A DNA stretch of 64,000 nucleotides from Hymenopus coronatus. Taxonomy: Eukaryota > Arthropoda > Insecta > Mantodea > Hymenopodidae. The DNA is taken from positions 33,317,501 to 33,381,500 of the forward strand of contig CM060883.1 of the NCBI GenBank assembly GCA_030762935.1, in the 5' to 3' direction. How positions within the stretch are numbered: the first letter of the stretch is position 1; each line of letters opens with the position of its first letter. This document shows positions 44,848-56,850 of the stretch, piece by piece. The notes beneath the pieces are model-generated. The model was not told the origin of the DNA. It worked only from the letters and a program-made list of their open reading frames with translations, and ran no database searches. Both the position numbers and the translations under genes were made by a program.

Positions 44848-45060
44848 AAATGGAAGTGGGTGAGCCACATCATAAGTATTGGCCATCACAAATGGGCGCA
44901 CAAAGCAGCGTGGGCCTCAAGAACTCGTCACAGGAACGTAGGACATCAGAAAAGAAGATTAGAAGACGATCTAAAAACTTTACTTTGGGCTTAATTGGAC
45001 AACAAGTCAAGAACCGAATGAGTGGAGACTGCTGTCAGAAGTAGTAGCAAAATGATTAAC
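44848..45060 (+). pseudogene. non-LTR retrotransposon C-terminal relic
   Basis: One frame reads KWKWVSHIISIGHHKWAHKAA, then KRRLEDDLKTLLWA, then DNKSRTE. This follows the usual KW-GH...KW..KA...W..R...GRP..RW.DDL...W...A.DR..W tail of several LINE reverse transcriptases. It has stops and missing segments. The clade cannot be fixed from so short a piece. Confidence 0.45.
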
Positions 45061-45360
45061 ATATTTCCCAAAATGACTATGCGGGATTGCCAGAACAGCC
45101 ACCTTGTCAACCAAGAGGACATTACGGGTTAATGTTAATTCTAATTCTAAGGTTGTATCTTTACCATGCGAATATTTTAGTAGCAGTTGCTGGTACTGAT
45201 GCCAACTGACAGAATCTTACCAGAAGTATTCAGGGAGCACTACATTGGGGGAAATGTAGTTGGCTTTGGTTAAGTCCAAAAGATTGCGTTCCCTATGCAA
45301 CGTACACCACACAAAAATTGTAGAAATTATAGGGTGCGCAGCCATGATATTGCTACTATA

Positions 45361-46648
45361 CGAGGATGACTACAAAAGTTTAGAGATACGCGTAAACTAA
45401 AGTTGATCAATTTAAACAGATTGCACCATTGGATAGCCACATTCTTTGCTAGTGTAAACATGTATCAGTTTGCAACCTCCGTCACCCCTCGCAGTCTACA
45501 CAGCAAGGTCAACAACCTCTGGTGTGACGTCAGTTGCTTGCCAGCATGGAGGTGGAAAGAGAGCGATTTCGTGCAATGATTATGTAAGATTTTAAAATGG
45601 GTTTAAATGATACCCAAAGCCTTGAACGCTTACAACAATCTTTTGGGGACCATGCTCCGTTCCGTGCCACAGTTTTTCGGTGGTTTCAAGAGTTTAAAAG
45701 AGGCCGAGCTCATTAAAGGACGAGGTTAGAAGTGGTTGTCCGTGTACAGCAGTGACTGAAGAAAACTTAGCTGCTGTGGAAAGAATGGTCCGCGAAAACA
45801 ATTGTGTGGCATTTAAGGAAACTGAGGCAAGTATGCAGATTGGATAGCCAGCAATTTCGAAAATATTGCATGACTATCTTCACGTGAGGAAGGTGTCATC
45901 CCGTTAGGTGCCCCACAATTTCATTGATCTGCAAAAGCGCACCCATGTTGAATGCTGTGAAGAAATGCTGGCCAGATTTGATGGAAGCAATTCTTGGTGG
46001 GTTTCTGACATTGTCACTGGTGATGAAACTTGGATATACCAGTTTGACCCTGAAACTGAGCGATAGTCGGTTGTGTGGATCTTTCCGGATGACGATCTTC
46101 CAATGAAAGTGCAGCGGCCACGCAGCATCGGCAAGAAAATGGTGGCCAATTTCTTCTCTAAATCTTATCATGTGGCTACCATTCCACTTGTGGAGCAAAA
46201 GACAGTTACTGCGCACTGGTACACAACAGTTTGCTTACCACAAGTTTTTGAAAAGCTTCGTGAATTGCGGCCAAGAACAGGACTGCGAGAAATCCTGCTC
46301 CACCATGACAACGCCTCTGCAACGATCCAGTTTCTGGAGTCCACAGAGGTGAAGTTGATGACTCATACCCCCTGCAATCCAGATTTGACTACATGTGACT
46401 TCCTTTTGTTCCCCACAGTGAAAAATCGCATGCGTAGAACGAGGTTTCGAGCTCTGAAGAAGCTGTTGCAGCATTCGAAAGTGAACTTTTACACCTACAT
46501 GAAAATGAACGGCAGGAATGCTTCCAAACGTGGTTTGAGAGAATGAGAAAGGGCACACAGTGTGGTGGTGAATACTCTGAAAAGCTCCAGCAGTAAAAGT
46601 GGTTTTATCCAGTTCTTGTGTAATTCAAAAGTTTCGTAGTAATCCTGG
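45361..46648 (+). mobile_element. mariner 2, full-length but inactive
   Basis: 1,288 bp bounded by TA on each side (45359-45360 and 46649-46650). The left end CGAGGATGACTACAAAAG pairs with the complement of the right end, CCAGGATTACTACGAAAC, at about 80% identity. The length and TA duplication are typical of mariner. Confidence 0.9.
45546..46546 (+). pseudogene. mariner 2 transposase pseudogene
   Basis: DD34D transposase. The start is ATG 45546 (MEVERERFRAMI), with an early stop at 45582 and frame breaks through the N-terminal half. The first catalytic Asp is retained (GDETWIYQ, GAT 46022-46024), followed in frame by a TAG stop before SVVWIFPDD. The last frame (46073-46546) keeps Asp 2 (HHDNAS, 46307-46309) and Asp 3 (TCDFLLF, 46397-46399). 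The spacing between them is 29 residues in place of 34, an in-frame loss of five residues after HHDNASA. Confidence 0.85.
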
Positions 46649-46650
46649 TA

Positions 46651-47431
46651 GTGCTATCCAGTCACCGATAAACTCCATAAGTTTAAAACTAACAAACGAG
46701 AGGTAGTACAATTTACGATGGTCTGATTTAAATTAGCCTAGATAGATCACATTTTGTGTTTGTTCTCTTACCTGTTTAAATAACCCGAATTTTCTGCGAA
46801 TTTCCCAACAAAAAATCCTGTCTGCTGCATGTAATGGAACCTGGTAAATGAAAAGGAAGATTTACAAGGAAACAAACAAAAGAGCGGTGGCAGTTTGATT
46901 TTACGAGCTTAACCATTAAAGGCTTGAACGACTAGACAAAGGGCGAAATCGATAAATAGCTCGGCGTCCATAAATTCACCTGTGACGTAGTACTTGATTA
47001 ATCGCGCCGGGAGATGGTGCGGCAGACTGCGGTTTATGGGGGAGGGGGTGCTCTTCCTACATAGCGACTCATTACTAAATTTAAATATCATTACTATAAC
47101 GGCTGCTCAAACATTGACTGTAATTCATACCTTGGCAAAGGTTTCTATACGACACTAAGTACACTTACGAGCAAATAAATTTATCGATATAATGTGCCAG
47201 TTTCAATGGTATTGAAATGTCAAACATCCCCTCCTTCTCCCTTCGCCAACCTTCTTCCCCTGCCCCACTATCTGCTTTCAGCAACTCCCCCGTGTTGATT
47301 AACAATTTGCTTCAGCCACGCATGTCAACCAACAATAGTGTGGTCATGGCTAATGCTCACAGCGAGACCTTTGTCTTTGCTTTTGCTATTTCGACAGCTT
47401 TAAAATACTTACATTCCAATATCCTCCCTCC
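46651..47431. other. unassigned sequence
   Basis: No recognised element. The C-rich frame starting 47217 has no family signature and runs into an H fragment and a SINE. Confidence 0.5.
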
Positions 47432-47503
47432 ATTTTACTTTCTCTACCATGTAAGTAAAATACACGTAGTAGGTAGAAGGATTTTACCTATTCCACCCAA
47501 AGT
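47432..47503 (-). mobile_element. family H 3'-end fragment, minus
   Basis: TTTTACTTTCTCTACCATG followed by GTAGGTAGAAGGATTTTACCTATTCCACCCAAA. The fragment holds only the hairpin end and fuses to SINE D. Confidence 0.6.
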
Positions 47504-47504
47504 C

Positions 47505-48000
47505 ACGGATCTTCCGCTCTCTAGCCGGTCCTTCTAACCACTGAGTTATCATGGCAACATACCGGTATGGCATTAAATACCTCAACTTCGGATGTTTCCG
47601 AGTAAACCACAAAATGATTTCAAATTATTTTGAAATGAATTTGTTGACTTACAATGTGATAACTACTTTTAGTTCCGCGATTCATAATTTAGCCAATGAT
47701 GGTCAATTAGCAGTAATTTCATTATTGGATAGGTAAAGTTAGATTGAAAAATTCAATGCCATAGCCTCTACTTGAACTACAGATCTCCTGGTCCCTCTAA
47801 CCACTGAGCTATTACCATAGTAGCATACCGGAACGATATTAAATTCCCCAACATACTCGCATGTTTCCCGGTAAAACAAAGATGATCTCAAATTATTTTG
47901 AAATGACATACCCCAATAACGACTTACAATGCCTCAAGTACTTAAAAGTCCTGGGCTTCATAGTTCAGCCAACTATTATGGTCAATTAGTTTAATTGTTT
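47505..48000 (-). repeat. SINE D tandem dimer, minus
   Basis: Two consecutive units of about 245 bp on the minus strand. Each has a CAAAATAATTTGAAATC-type body followed by a tRNA-like segment with A box (AGCTCAGTGGTTAGAG in the right unit) and a decayed B box, then TTGAATTTTTCAATC in the right-hand unit. Tandem organisation repeats that seen at 1-440. Confidence 0.75.
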
Positions 48001-48015
48001 GTTTTTCTGTTGTTT

Positions 48016-49710
48016 ACTTTCTCTACACGTACAACGTACAATGTATAGAGAAGGTATTAGATTCCATCCAAAAATTCGATACCGAGATTTCAAGGGAAAT
48101 AGACGTATTAAATTCTCTTGTAACAAAAAAAGTCTGATGTGTTCCATTCACATGACTTTCTCTACTCCTGTGTAAAAAATTATTGTTAATAAGCTTATTC
48201 TTCTATTTACTTCATGCTAATCCAGAAAAAAATTTAGCAGAAATAGTCTCATTACTTGCTTCCTTGTAAGTAGAAGCGAATATGGGAGTATCATAGGTTA
48301 AAGCGAAGTCAAAAGCTGGTTACTAGGTGACTGAAGTTCCTTTGTTTGAATGGACACGAGTTGACAAATTCCTGTATGAGAAAAGTACAAGGAATATCTC
48401 AAAAACGATCAACTCCTCGAAAAAAAATGTATATAACATAAATTGTGTGTTTAAGTGTGTTCAATATTTTTTGTATGGTAAGTTTTTGTCGATTTCTTAC
48501 GGTTTAGCTGTTATGCAAAATTTCGTAAAATTCATCCTGAATAAAGTAGTCTTTAGAGGCTATTCCCAGAAAATTCAAGATATACGTATTATTTCCAAGT
48601 AAATATATTTAATATACGATATTTTAATCAAAAGCATTAGAGCCATTTAGCAGCAAATCAAATTTTCGAAAAAAGTTTTATGTAAAGGGTAGTTGGGAGT
48701 GGGGGGATTTTCTTGAAAATCTTCGTGTCGCATTCTTGGAAGCTACCAAACTTAAATACCAAGTTTGGTATTTAACGGTTTTTTCGTTTTTGAGCTATGC
48801 TGTCCACAGGCGCACAGAATCACACACACACACACACACACCTTTTTCCAAAAATGCTTTTTTTGGATTCAGGGGGACCCAGAACATGTATTTTCGGTGA
48901 AATCTCGGTATCGAATTTCTGGGTGCATTACAATACCTTATCTATACACTATGTATATAGTATGTGTAGAGAAAGTAAAAACACGTTTTTAGAAAAGTAT
49001 CCGCGCGCAGGTGTATGTGTGTGTGCGTCATTGTCTCTGTGAACACGATAACTCAAAAATGAAAATTCGGTCAAATACGAAACTTGGTTTTTAAGTTTTG
49101 TATTTTGCAAGGATTCGACACAAAGATTTTCAAGAGAATCCCCCACTCCTAACTACCCTTTACGTGGAAAAAATTTCGAAAGCTTTGTTTTCTTAAAAAT
49201 GGCTCTAACGATTTTGATTAAAATACCACATATTAAAGCCATTTCCATCACAAATAGAACGTATATCTTGAATTTTCTGGGAATAGCTTCTGAAGACCTC
49301 TTTATTTTGGATGAATTTTGCTGAATTTTGCATAACTGGTAAACCGTAAGAGATAGACAAAAACTTACTACACAAAATATAGATCTCGTTAAAATACACA
49401 GCTTATGCCATATACATTTTGTTCGTGTAAAGTAATTATACTTTTCGCAGACAGGAAATGTCCGTTTTTCTTTTGACCTACTCCTGGCCAAGCAAAGAAG
49501 CGAATTGCTTTGACAGTCGCATACTGATAGCTTAAAACATTTGATTATCACTTTAGCATAGCGCATTCCTTTAGTGCCCTTCTAGTTATAAGGAACTAAG
49601 TAATAAGAATATTCTGCTAATGTTTATATCGTATACATGGTGCAGAAAATATATTTTGTAAGAATTCGGTTTGTAGAGCAGCTAGAGTAAGTCATGCGAG
49701 AGTAACACCA
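48016..49710 (-). mobile_element. family H host copy, minus, split by guest
   Basis: The 3' end portion is 48016-48131 (TTTACTTTCTCTACACGTACAAC to an A run). The remainder restarts at about 48985 (ACACGTTTTTAGAAAAG) and ends near 49710 with GAGAGTAACACCAGA. Confidence 0.85.
48132..48984 (+). mobile_element. family H guest copy, antiparallel
   Basis: Complete plus copy (TCTGATGTGTTCC to AGAGAAAGTAAAAA) inserted in the A run that is the host's T tract on the other strand. Type A hairpin at about 48940-48975; CA tract 48820-48840. Confidence 0.9.
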
Positions 49711-50177
49711 GAATTTCACGGAGCACCGTTTACAGCTGAAATATTGCTTGTATTGTTTACTGAACACAACTGTAATCCTCGCAATATCTCCTTAGGATAA
49801 AAGCTTTAGTCATGTGACACTTTCTATGATAGAAATGGCAAGCTATATGGAAGAATTAGCGATGTTGCAACATTCATAAGTTGAATGGCGGCAGCTGTGT
49901 TGTGCGATAGGCGGTTTAATCGTAACATATGATACTACTGGTCCGGGTTGACACTACCGCGCAGAGTTACACTACTGTTTATGTTTTTTCGGCCTGGTAG
50001 TGTGTATTTTAGGTGGCATTTTGGAAGTTTTATGAAATCTGAAGCTTGCAAACCATATATGACGAGATTTATATCCGATCACAGTATTAACGTAAATAGA
50101 AATTTGTAAATGGACAAATGTACTGTTGGTTGCCCAAAGCCTCCCTACACCCAATTGCTGAGTATACGCTTTGACTT
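49711..50177. other. unassigned sequence
   Basis: No recognised repeat or gene. Confidence 0.5.
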
Positions 50178-50297
50178 TTTACTTTCTCTACACGTACTAC
50201 GTACGTAGTGTATAGAGAAGATATTGCATTACACTCAAAAATTCGATACCGAGATTTTGCCGGAAATACACGATAAAAAAAAAATGTTAAAAAAAAA

Positions 50298-51402
50298 TCT
50301 GATGTGTTCCAATCGCATGACTTTCTCTACATCTCTGCAAAAAAGGTATTGTTAAAAAGCTTAGGCTTCTATTTATTTCATGCTAATTGAGAAAATATTA
50401 GCAAAAATAGTCTTATTACTTGCTACCTAGTAAGTAGAAGCGAAATAAGTATCATAGGTTAAAGTGATAGTCAAAAGCTGGTTGCTATTGGCTTCAGTCA
50501 AAAACAGAAGGATGTGTTTAGCAAGTTCATTGAACCATCACCAGCGCTTATAACAACGCAAGGAATTAGTTGAAAATGAAGGAAAGTAGTCCTTCAAAAC
50601 ATGTTCCAGCAAAAATCCCAAGTAAGTGTTGTTTGGTGTAATTAATCGACCCACTGTCAAATAAATGTAAGATATATATGTGTTTCAACCCTGACTCTTA
50701 ACTTTCTGTTATTTTTAATTACATATCACTGTTATTAGCTTATTCAAATATAATTTTTTTTCTGTATACATAGTTCCTTTGTTTGTATGAACAGGAGTTG
50801 ACAAAATATGAGAAACGTAATTTTTTCAAAGCTGAAACTAAAAACAAGGAAAATCTTAAAAACGATCAACTCCCGGAAAATAATGTATATAACATAAATT
50901 TTGTTTGTGTTTTAATGCGGCAAGGTTTTGTCCATCTATTCCGGTTTAACACTTATGCAAAATCCGTAAAATTCATTCAGAATAAGGTTGTCTTCAGAGG
51001 CTATTCCCAGAAAATTCAAGATATACATTTTATTTGACAGGTAAATAAATATCTTTAATATACGATGTTTTAATCAAAATCGTTAGAGCCATTTTTGAGA
51101 AAATAAAAAATTTCGTTAAATTTTTTCATATAAAGGGTAGCTGGGGGTGGAGGGATTTTCTTGAAAATCTTCGAGTCGCATTTTTGGAAGATACCAAACT
51201 TAAATACCAAATTTGGTTTTTAACGGTTTCTTCATTTTTGAGCTATGCTACCCACAGATACACACACGAACATTTTTCTAATTTTTTTTATTCAGGGGGT
51301 CTCAAAACATATTTTTGGTGAGATCACGATATCAAATTTTTGGGTGCAATACAATACCTTCTCTATACACCATGTACATAGTAAGTATAGAGAAAGTAAA
51401 AA
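50298..51402 (+). mobile_element. family H guest copy carrying a foreign segment
   Basis: Plus copy from TCTGATGTGTTCC to AGAGAAAGTAAAA inserted in the host's A run. It is about 250 bp longer than normal because of the foreign segment 50489-50771. The hairpin (51358-51393) is type A. Confidence 0.9.
50489..50771 (+). other. foreign 283-bp segment inside an H copy
   Basis: Replaces about eight bases of the family between GGTTGCTAT and AGTTCCTTTG. It has no target duplication and no match to other repeats here. It contains an ATG-started stretch (MKESSPSKHVPAKIP) running into CAAGTAAGTG, a good 5' splice-site match, and an AG preceded by a weak pyrimidine stretch at the left edge. Captured host sequence is possible; a random insertion is equally possible. 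Confidence 0.45.
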
Positions 51403-52158
51403 GGAGTATTTTCAGAAAAAAAAAAAAGTCCGTGTGTGTGTGAACACGATATCTCGAAAACAAAAAGTCGATAAAATATCAATCTTGGTATTTAAGTTTA
51501 GTATCTTCCAGGGATACGACACGACGATATTGAGAAAAAATCCCTTCACACTAAACTACCCTTTATATGGAAAAAAATTTCGAAAATGTTTATTTTCTCA
51601 AAAATGGCCAGCGATTTTGATCAAAATGCCTTATATAAGGATATTTATATAGCAAATGAAATGTATATCTTGAATTTACTGGGAATAGCCTCTAAGGACC
51701 TCTTCATTCTGAATGAATTTTGCTGAATTTTCCGTAACTGGTAAACTGTAAGAGAGGACAAAAGCTTACTAAACCAAAAATGTAGATCACGTTAGAAAAC
51801 ACACTTTATGTCATATGTTTTCTTCCCCCGTTGAATTGACCATTTCTTGGATATTTCTTATTATTTGTTTCAGATGTAGATTACTTACTTTTTTCACACA
51901 CAAAGTTGTAAACTCCTGGCCCTGCATAGAAACGGATTTCATCCACATGGCAACCGGCTTTTAAAAGATTTGACTATCACTTTAGCCTAGTATATTCCCT
52001 TATTTTCCTTCTACTTACAACGAGGCAAGTAATGACAAGACAATTTCTGATAATGTTTATCACGATTATCATAAAGAGAATAGAAGAATATGCTTTTTAA
52101 CAATAATTTGTTATAGCGATGTAGAGAAAGTCGTGCGAATGGAACACATCAGATTTTT

Positions 52159-52385
52159 ACCTACCCTAACAAATTAACTATCGTAAAGGAAGCTATCCTG
52201 CTTGTTATAACCAGAGGGTGGTTTTGTGCAGACAATTATTTTAAAAATTTACATTAATAATTTTAAGTCTTTTGTTTTGAATATTTTACCACATATATTT
52301 ATTATTTTCGTGCTAATTTTAGGGAGTAATTAATGAGTAATGAATAACTGAATTAAAATTAACAATTCGTTAGTGACAATATTAA
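52159..52385. other. unassigned AT-rich sequence
   Basis: No recognised feature between two H segments. Confidence 0.5.
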
Positions 52386-52968
52386 GACTTGGTAATTAAG
52401 ATCAGTACCTTCCAAGGATGCAATACAAAGATTTTCAGGAAAGTCTTCACACCCCCAAATATTCTTTATTTGGAGCATTTTTCGAAAACGTCTCAAAAAT
52501 GGCTCTAAGAGTTTGATTAAAACACAATATATTTAAGATATTTTTATGAAAAACGAAACTTATGTTGAATTTTCTGAAGACTTAATTTTGGATGGCTTTA
52601 GTAAACCGTAAGCGATGATAAACAATTTCTACACAAAAATATAGATCTCGTTAAAACTATAATTTAAATTATATAATTTGTTGTAGAGTAAACCGTTGCC
52701 GAGATATTCTTTGTTACAGGCTTCAGTTTTAAACTAATTTAACTTTTGTCAAACGAGAGATGATATTTCACTCCTGACCATGCAAAGAGAATCGAATTTC
52801 AATTGTCTCACATTGTGAGCAGCTTTAAAAAAAAATGACTCACTTTAGCCTAGTGTATTCCCCATTTCCTTCTACTTACAAGGCAGCAAATAATAAGACC
52901 AACTCTGCTCATGGTAATCCCGATTACCATGAACCAGATAGAAGAATACTACTTTGTAAGAATATTTT
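52386..52968 (-). mobile_element. family H central/5' fragment, minus
   Basis: Starts at the GTACCTTCCAAGGATGCAATAC block and runs toward the 5' end, stopping before the terminal hairpin; diverged subfamily. Confidence 0.7.
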
Positions 52969-52969
52969 A

Positions 52970-53130
52970 GATGGATAGATAAATAGATATAGATAGATAA
53001 ATATTTTATTTCACTGCTTAAGACACGGCCGGTGGCAGCGTTGTTATATAATAGTACAATATAAAATTATAATTAATATAAAGTCGAAATAATAATAATA
53101 ACAATATCAATAATAATACTCTGCCAGACT
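52970..53130. repeat. GATA-like and AAT-rich simple sequence
   Basis: GATAGATAAATAGATA at 52974-53004 and AATAATAATAACAATATCAATAATAAT at 53089-53118. Confidence 0.7.
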
Positions 53131-53181
53131 AATAATACAATATCCTAGTACACTGTCAGTATACTAGCACAGTTTAAAAAA

Positions 53182-54032
53182 TCTGACGTGTTACATTCAC
53201 ATGACTTTCTCTATATCTCTGCAACAAATTATTTTTAAAAAGCTTATGCTTCTATTTACTTCCTGCTATTCGAGAAAAAAATTAGCAGAAATAGACTTAT
53301 TATTTGCTTCCTTGTAAGTAGAAGCGAAATAAGGAACCACCATAAATCAAAGTGATAGTCAAAGGCTGGTTGCTATGTAACTGAAGTTCCTTTGTTGTAT
53401 GGACACGAGTTCACAAAGTCCTGTATGAGAAAAGTTTTTAAGTTTTTTATAGCTGAAACCAAAAACAAGGAATATCTAAAAAACAATCACCTCCACAAAA
53501 AAATGTATATAACATAAATTGTGTGTTTTAAAGTGCTCTACATTTGTTGTGTGGTAAGTTTTTGTCCATCTCTTACGGTTTAGCAATTATGCAAAATTCC
53601 GTAAAATTGGCCAGGAATAAAGTAGTCTTCAGAGGCTATTCCCAGAAAATTCAAAATATACATTTTATTTGTCAGATAAATGTCTTTAATATATGCTATT
53701 TTAATCAAAATCGTTAGAGCCATTTTTTAGAAAATCAAAATTTTCGAAAAAAGTTCCACGTAAAGGGTAGTTTAGAGTGGGGGGATTTTTATCAAAATCT
53801 TCGTGTCGCATCCCTGGAAGACACTAAACTTAAATACCAAGTTTGGTATTTTACCGACTTTTCGTTTTTGAGTTATCAGACACACGGACACACACATGGA
53901 CCTTTTTCTGAAAATACTTTTTTTTGGATACAGGGGACTCTATTTCCGGTGAAATCTCGGTATTGAATTTTTTGGTGGAGTGCAATACCTTATCTATACA
54001 CTATGTACATAGTACGTATAGAGAGAGTAAAA
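53182..54032 (+). mobile_element. family H copy, full length
   Basis: TCTGACGTGTTAC to GAGAGAGTAAAA, 851 bp, all blocks in order, with a short deletion at the GACCCTAAAACAT block. Perfect type A hairpin at about 53991-54024. Confidence 0.9.
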
Positions 54033-54639
54033 ATAAACACAATATTAAAATGTTTATAATTCAATGCTTCATAGCGATAACATATTTTAACTATCCATTA
54101 ATTAGAACAGGTAGAGAAAATCATGTGAATAATGTGATCCTAACTGACATTTATTCATGGAATAGTCTTTATAAATCCTGCTCGAGGTTAAGAGTTACAC
54201 GTTCTTATAAAATGCACAGCGCTGCTCTTTTGTCACGTGTTCCGTTGGCCAACCTGATAAGATAACAATTGCAACACAGTTTCCGCAGCGAGGAAGAGCA
54301 ACTGCAGCCTGCACCAGGCTGATGCGTATCGTGAAAGCACACAAGCCTCTTGACCTCGGAGACGTAGTCAACTACCAAACTGATTGAAAGATAAAGCACT
54401 AGCCGGTTCCTGCATACCGTCGTCCTATGTTGGTCAGGTACTTTCACACTATCTTCTACACTTGTAAACAAGCTTCATGTTCGTAGTGTGTCCTCGTCTA
54501 TCCTTAATATGTCTACAAGTAGAACCAGCAGCAAAGAGGAGAAAAGAATTACGACCTCCCATATGAGAAAACTATATTTCTTCACAATTAAAATATCGAA
54601 AATCTCGGGAAGTATTTATTTCACAAAAGATAAGAAAAA
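54033..54639. other. unassigned sequence
   Basis: No recognised feature; slightly higher GC around 54280-54370. Confidence 0.5.
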
Positions 54640-54830
54640 ATCTGATGTGTTACACTCACATGACTTTCTCTAACTGCTCTACAAACAATCTTCTTACATA
54701 AGATTATTCTTCTTTCTACACAATGCTAATCGAGATAAACATTAGCAGACTATTCTTATTACTTAGTCCCTTATAAGTAGAAGAGAACTAAAGGAATGCC
54801 TCTATTTCAGGTTGAAAATAAAATAATATG
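54640..54830 (+). mobile_element. family H 5' fragment, diverged subfamily
   Basis: TCTGATGTGTTACACTCACATG, CTAACTGCTCTACAAAC, ATGCTAATCGAGATAAACATTAGCAG, then loss of similarity. Confidence 0.75.
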
Positions 54831-55925
54831 CACTAGTATAGTATAGTAATATGTTTCAAAATTTACAAAACAGGTCTCACATCGGGTGTTTCTACCTGCC
54901 CCGTCATCATCCAGGTATGCCGTACCACCGATTATTTAACCTGGGCCCTCCCCGTCCTAAACCACAGGAGAGATAAGAGCACCCGGCGGGCCTTCCTACA
55001 ACCCACCAATAGCATATTTCCAGCCGTGAAATAGACTGTTTTGGCGGCAGAGTGCAGCTTGACTCCCACCAAATGCGATTTACTGGTTTAGAGTTTTTTC
55101 AACATTTTTTGTCATTCAAAATGTTCCACACGATGCAGGTTCTATTCAAGCTCTCTTAAATTTTTAGGATAAGTTCTTAAAAAGCAAAAAAGGGTTCCCG
55201 TCATGTGATTTTTTAAAATTTCTAATATTGTTTTAGATATTGATTATAAAGTCAATTGTATTATAACATTTTTTTGAATTTTTTACCTCTAGAAAATATT
55301 GTGATACAATAAATTCATATGACAGTTCTGTTCCCAATATTTAAATACAGTTTTTTAAAATTAAAAAAATAAAATCTTTCACCATTTCAGCGTGTGGAGT
55401 GATTTGAATTTGGCGCCAAAATTTTAATTTAAAAATCAATAACTCAAAAACTACTTATGATACGCAAACAAAATTTTAAAGCACAGAACATAAACACGTG
55501 TTAAAAATTTCAGCCTGATTAGTTGAAAACTGATTTAGGACTTTGGGTGTTGCAAGCCCTTAAGAGCTAATCCTTCAGTTAATTTTTGCTAGAAGTTTTA
55601 GGGAATATTTACTGTTAAGTACCTACCTTAGTAAAGTACATTGGGCTACGCACCCTCATTAATTTAGGGGGAAACAGAAACCCTTTATTGTTGTGCTATA
55701 GATCACTACAAATTACCCAATAAACTTAGCAAATATCCTTTTAATTCCTATCGACATTAACCGTTTAATGCCGCCATGTAACAAATAACGGCACAAAGCT
55801 ACTTTCTATTTTATTTGCTTACGGCAGGGGTTTAATTAGAAGGTCAAATCGAGTGATTTGCAGCATGTCGCTGTTATTGCTACCGTTCCGTTGTGCTCGA
55901 CAAAATCGAAAGTCACAGTTTCCAT
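54831..55925. other. unassigned 1.1 kb, AT-rich
   Basis: No gene or repeat identified. The central part (55380-55560) has a faint resemblance to the style of H DNA (AATAACTCAAAAACTAC) but no aligned block. Confidence 0.45.
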
Positions 55926-56007
55926 TTTACTTTCTCTACTACGAAGACTATTAAGGGAAATATAGTATGTTTTGAGACTACCTGTTAAAAAAAAAAAAAA
56001 AAAAATC
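55926..56007 (-). mobile_element. family H 3'-end fragment, minus
   Basis: TTTTACTTTCTCTACTACG and a degraded GGAAATATAGTATGTTTTG block ending in a 19-base A run that is the insertion point of the next copy. Confidence 0.6.
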
Positions 56008-56850
56008 CGATGTGTTCCATTCACATGACTTTCTCTACATCTCTGTAACAAATTATTGTTAAAAACCTCATGCATCAATTTACTTCATACTAATCGTGGA
56101 AAAAAAATTAGCAGAAATAGTTTATTACTTGCTTCCTTTTAAGTAGAAGCGAAATAAGGGAGTACCATAGGTTAAATTGATAGTCAAAAACTGGTTGCTA
56201 TGTGACTGAAGTTCCTCTGTTTCTAGGCATAGGAGTTAACACATTCCTGTACGAGAAAAGTATAAGTTTTTCAAAGCTGAAACAAAAAACAAGGAATATC
56301 TAAAACACGATAAACTCCACGAAAAAAATGTACACTCCATAAATTGTGTGTTTTAACGTGCTCTATATTTTTTTGTGTGGTAAGTTTTTGTCCATCCCTT
56401 ACGGTTTAGCAGTTATGCAAAATTCCGAAAAAGTTATCCAGAACAAAGTAGTCTTCAGTGGCTATTCTCAGAAAATCCAAGATATACATTTTATTTGTCA
56501 GGTAAATATCCTTAATATACGATATTTTAATCAAAATCGTAAGAGCCAGTTTTAATAAAATCAAAATTTTTGAAAAAAGTTCCTTGTAAAAGGTAGTTGG
56601 GCTGGGAGGATTTTCTTGAAAACCTTCGTGTCGCATCCTTGGAAGATATCAAACTTAAATACCAAGTTTAGTATTATTTTGAGCTATGCTGTCCACAGAC
56701 ACACACGGGCCTTTTTCTCAAAATGCTTTTTTTGGGTTCAGGGGGACCCAAAACATGTATTTCCGGTGAAATCTCGGTATCGAATTTTTTGATTGAATGC
56801 AATACCTTCTCTATACACTATGTACATAGCACGTGTAGAGAACGTAAAAA
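56008..56850 (+). mobile_element. family H copy, full length
   Basis: TCCGATGTGTTCC to AGAGAACGTAAAAA, with all blocks and a type A hairpin at about 56806-56842. It is inserted in an A run, as in the nested pairs, but the left-hand minus fragment does not continue on the right. Confidence 0.9.

Larger units (their letters stand above)
50178..52158 (-). mobile_element. family H host copy, minus, split by guest
   Basis: The hairpin end is at 50178-50297 (TTTTACTTTCTCTACACGTAC...CCGGAAATACACG, then A-rich). The rest resumes at 51403 (GGAGTATTTTCAG) and ends GTGCGAATGGAACACATCAGA at 52158. Confidence 0.85.
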
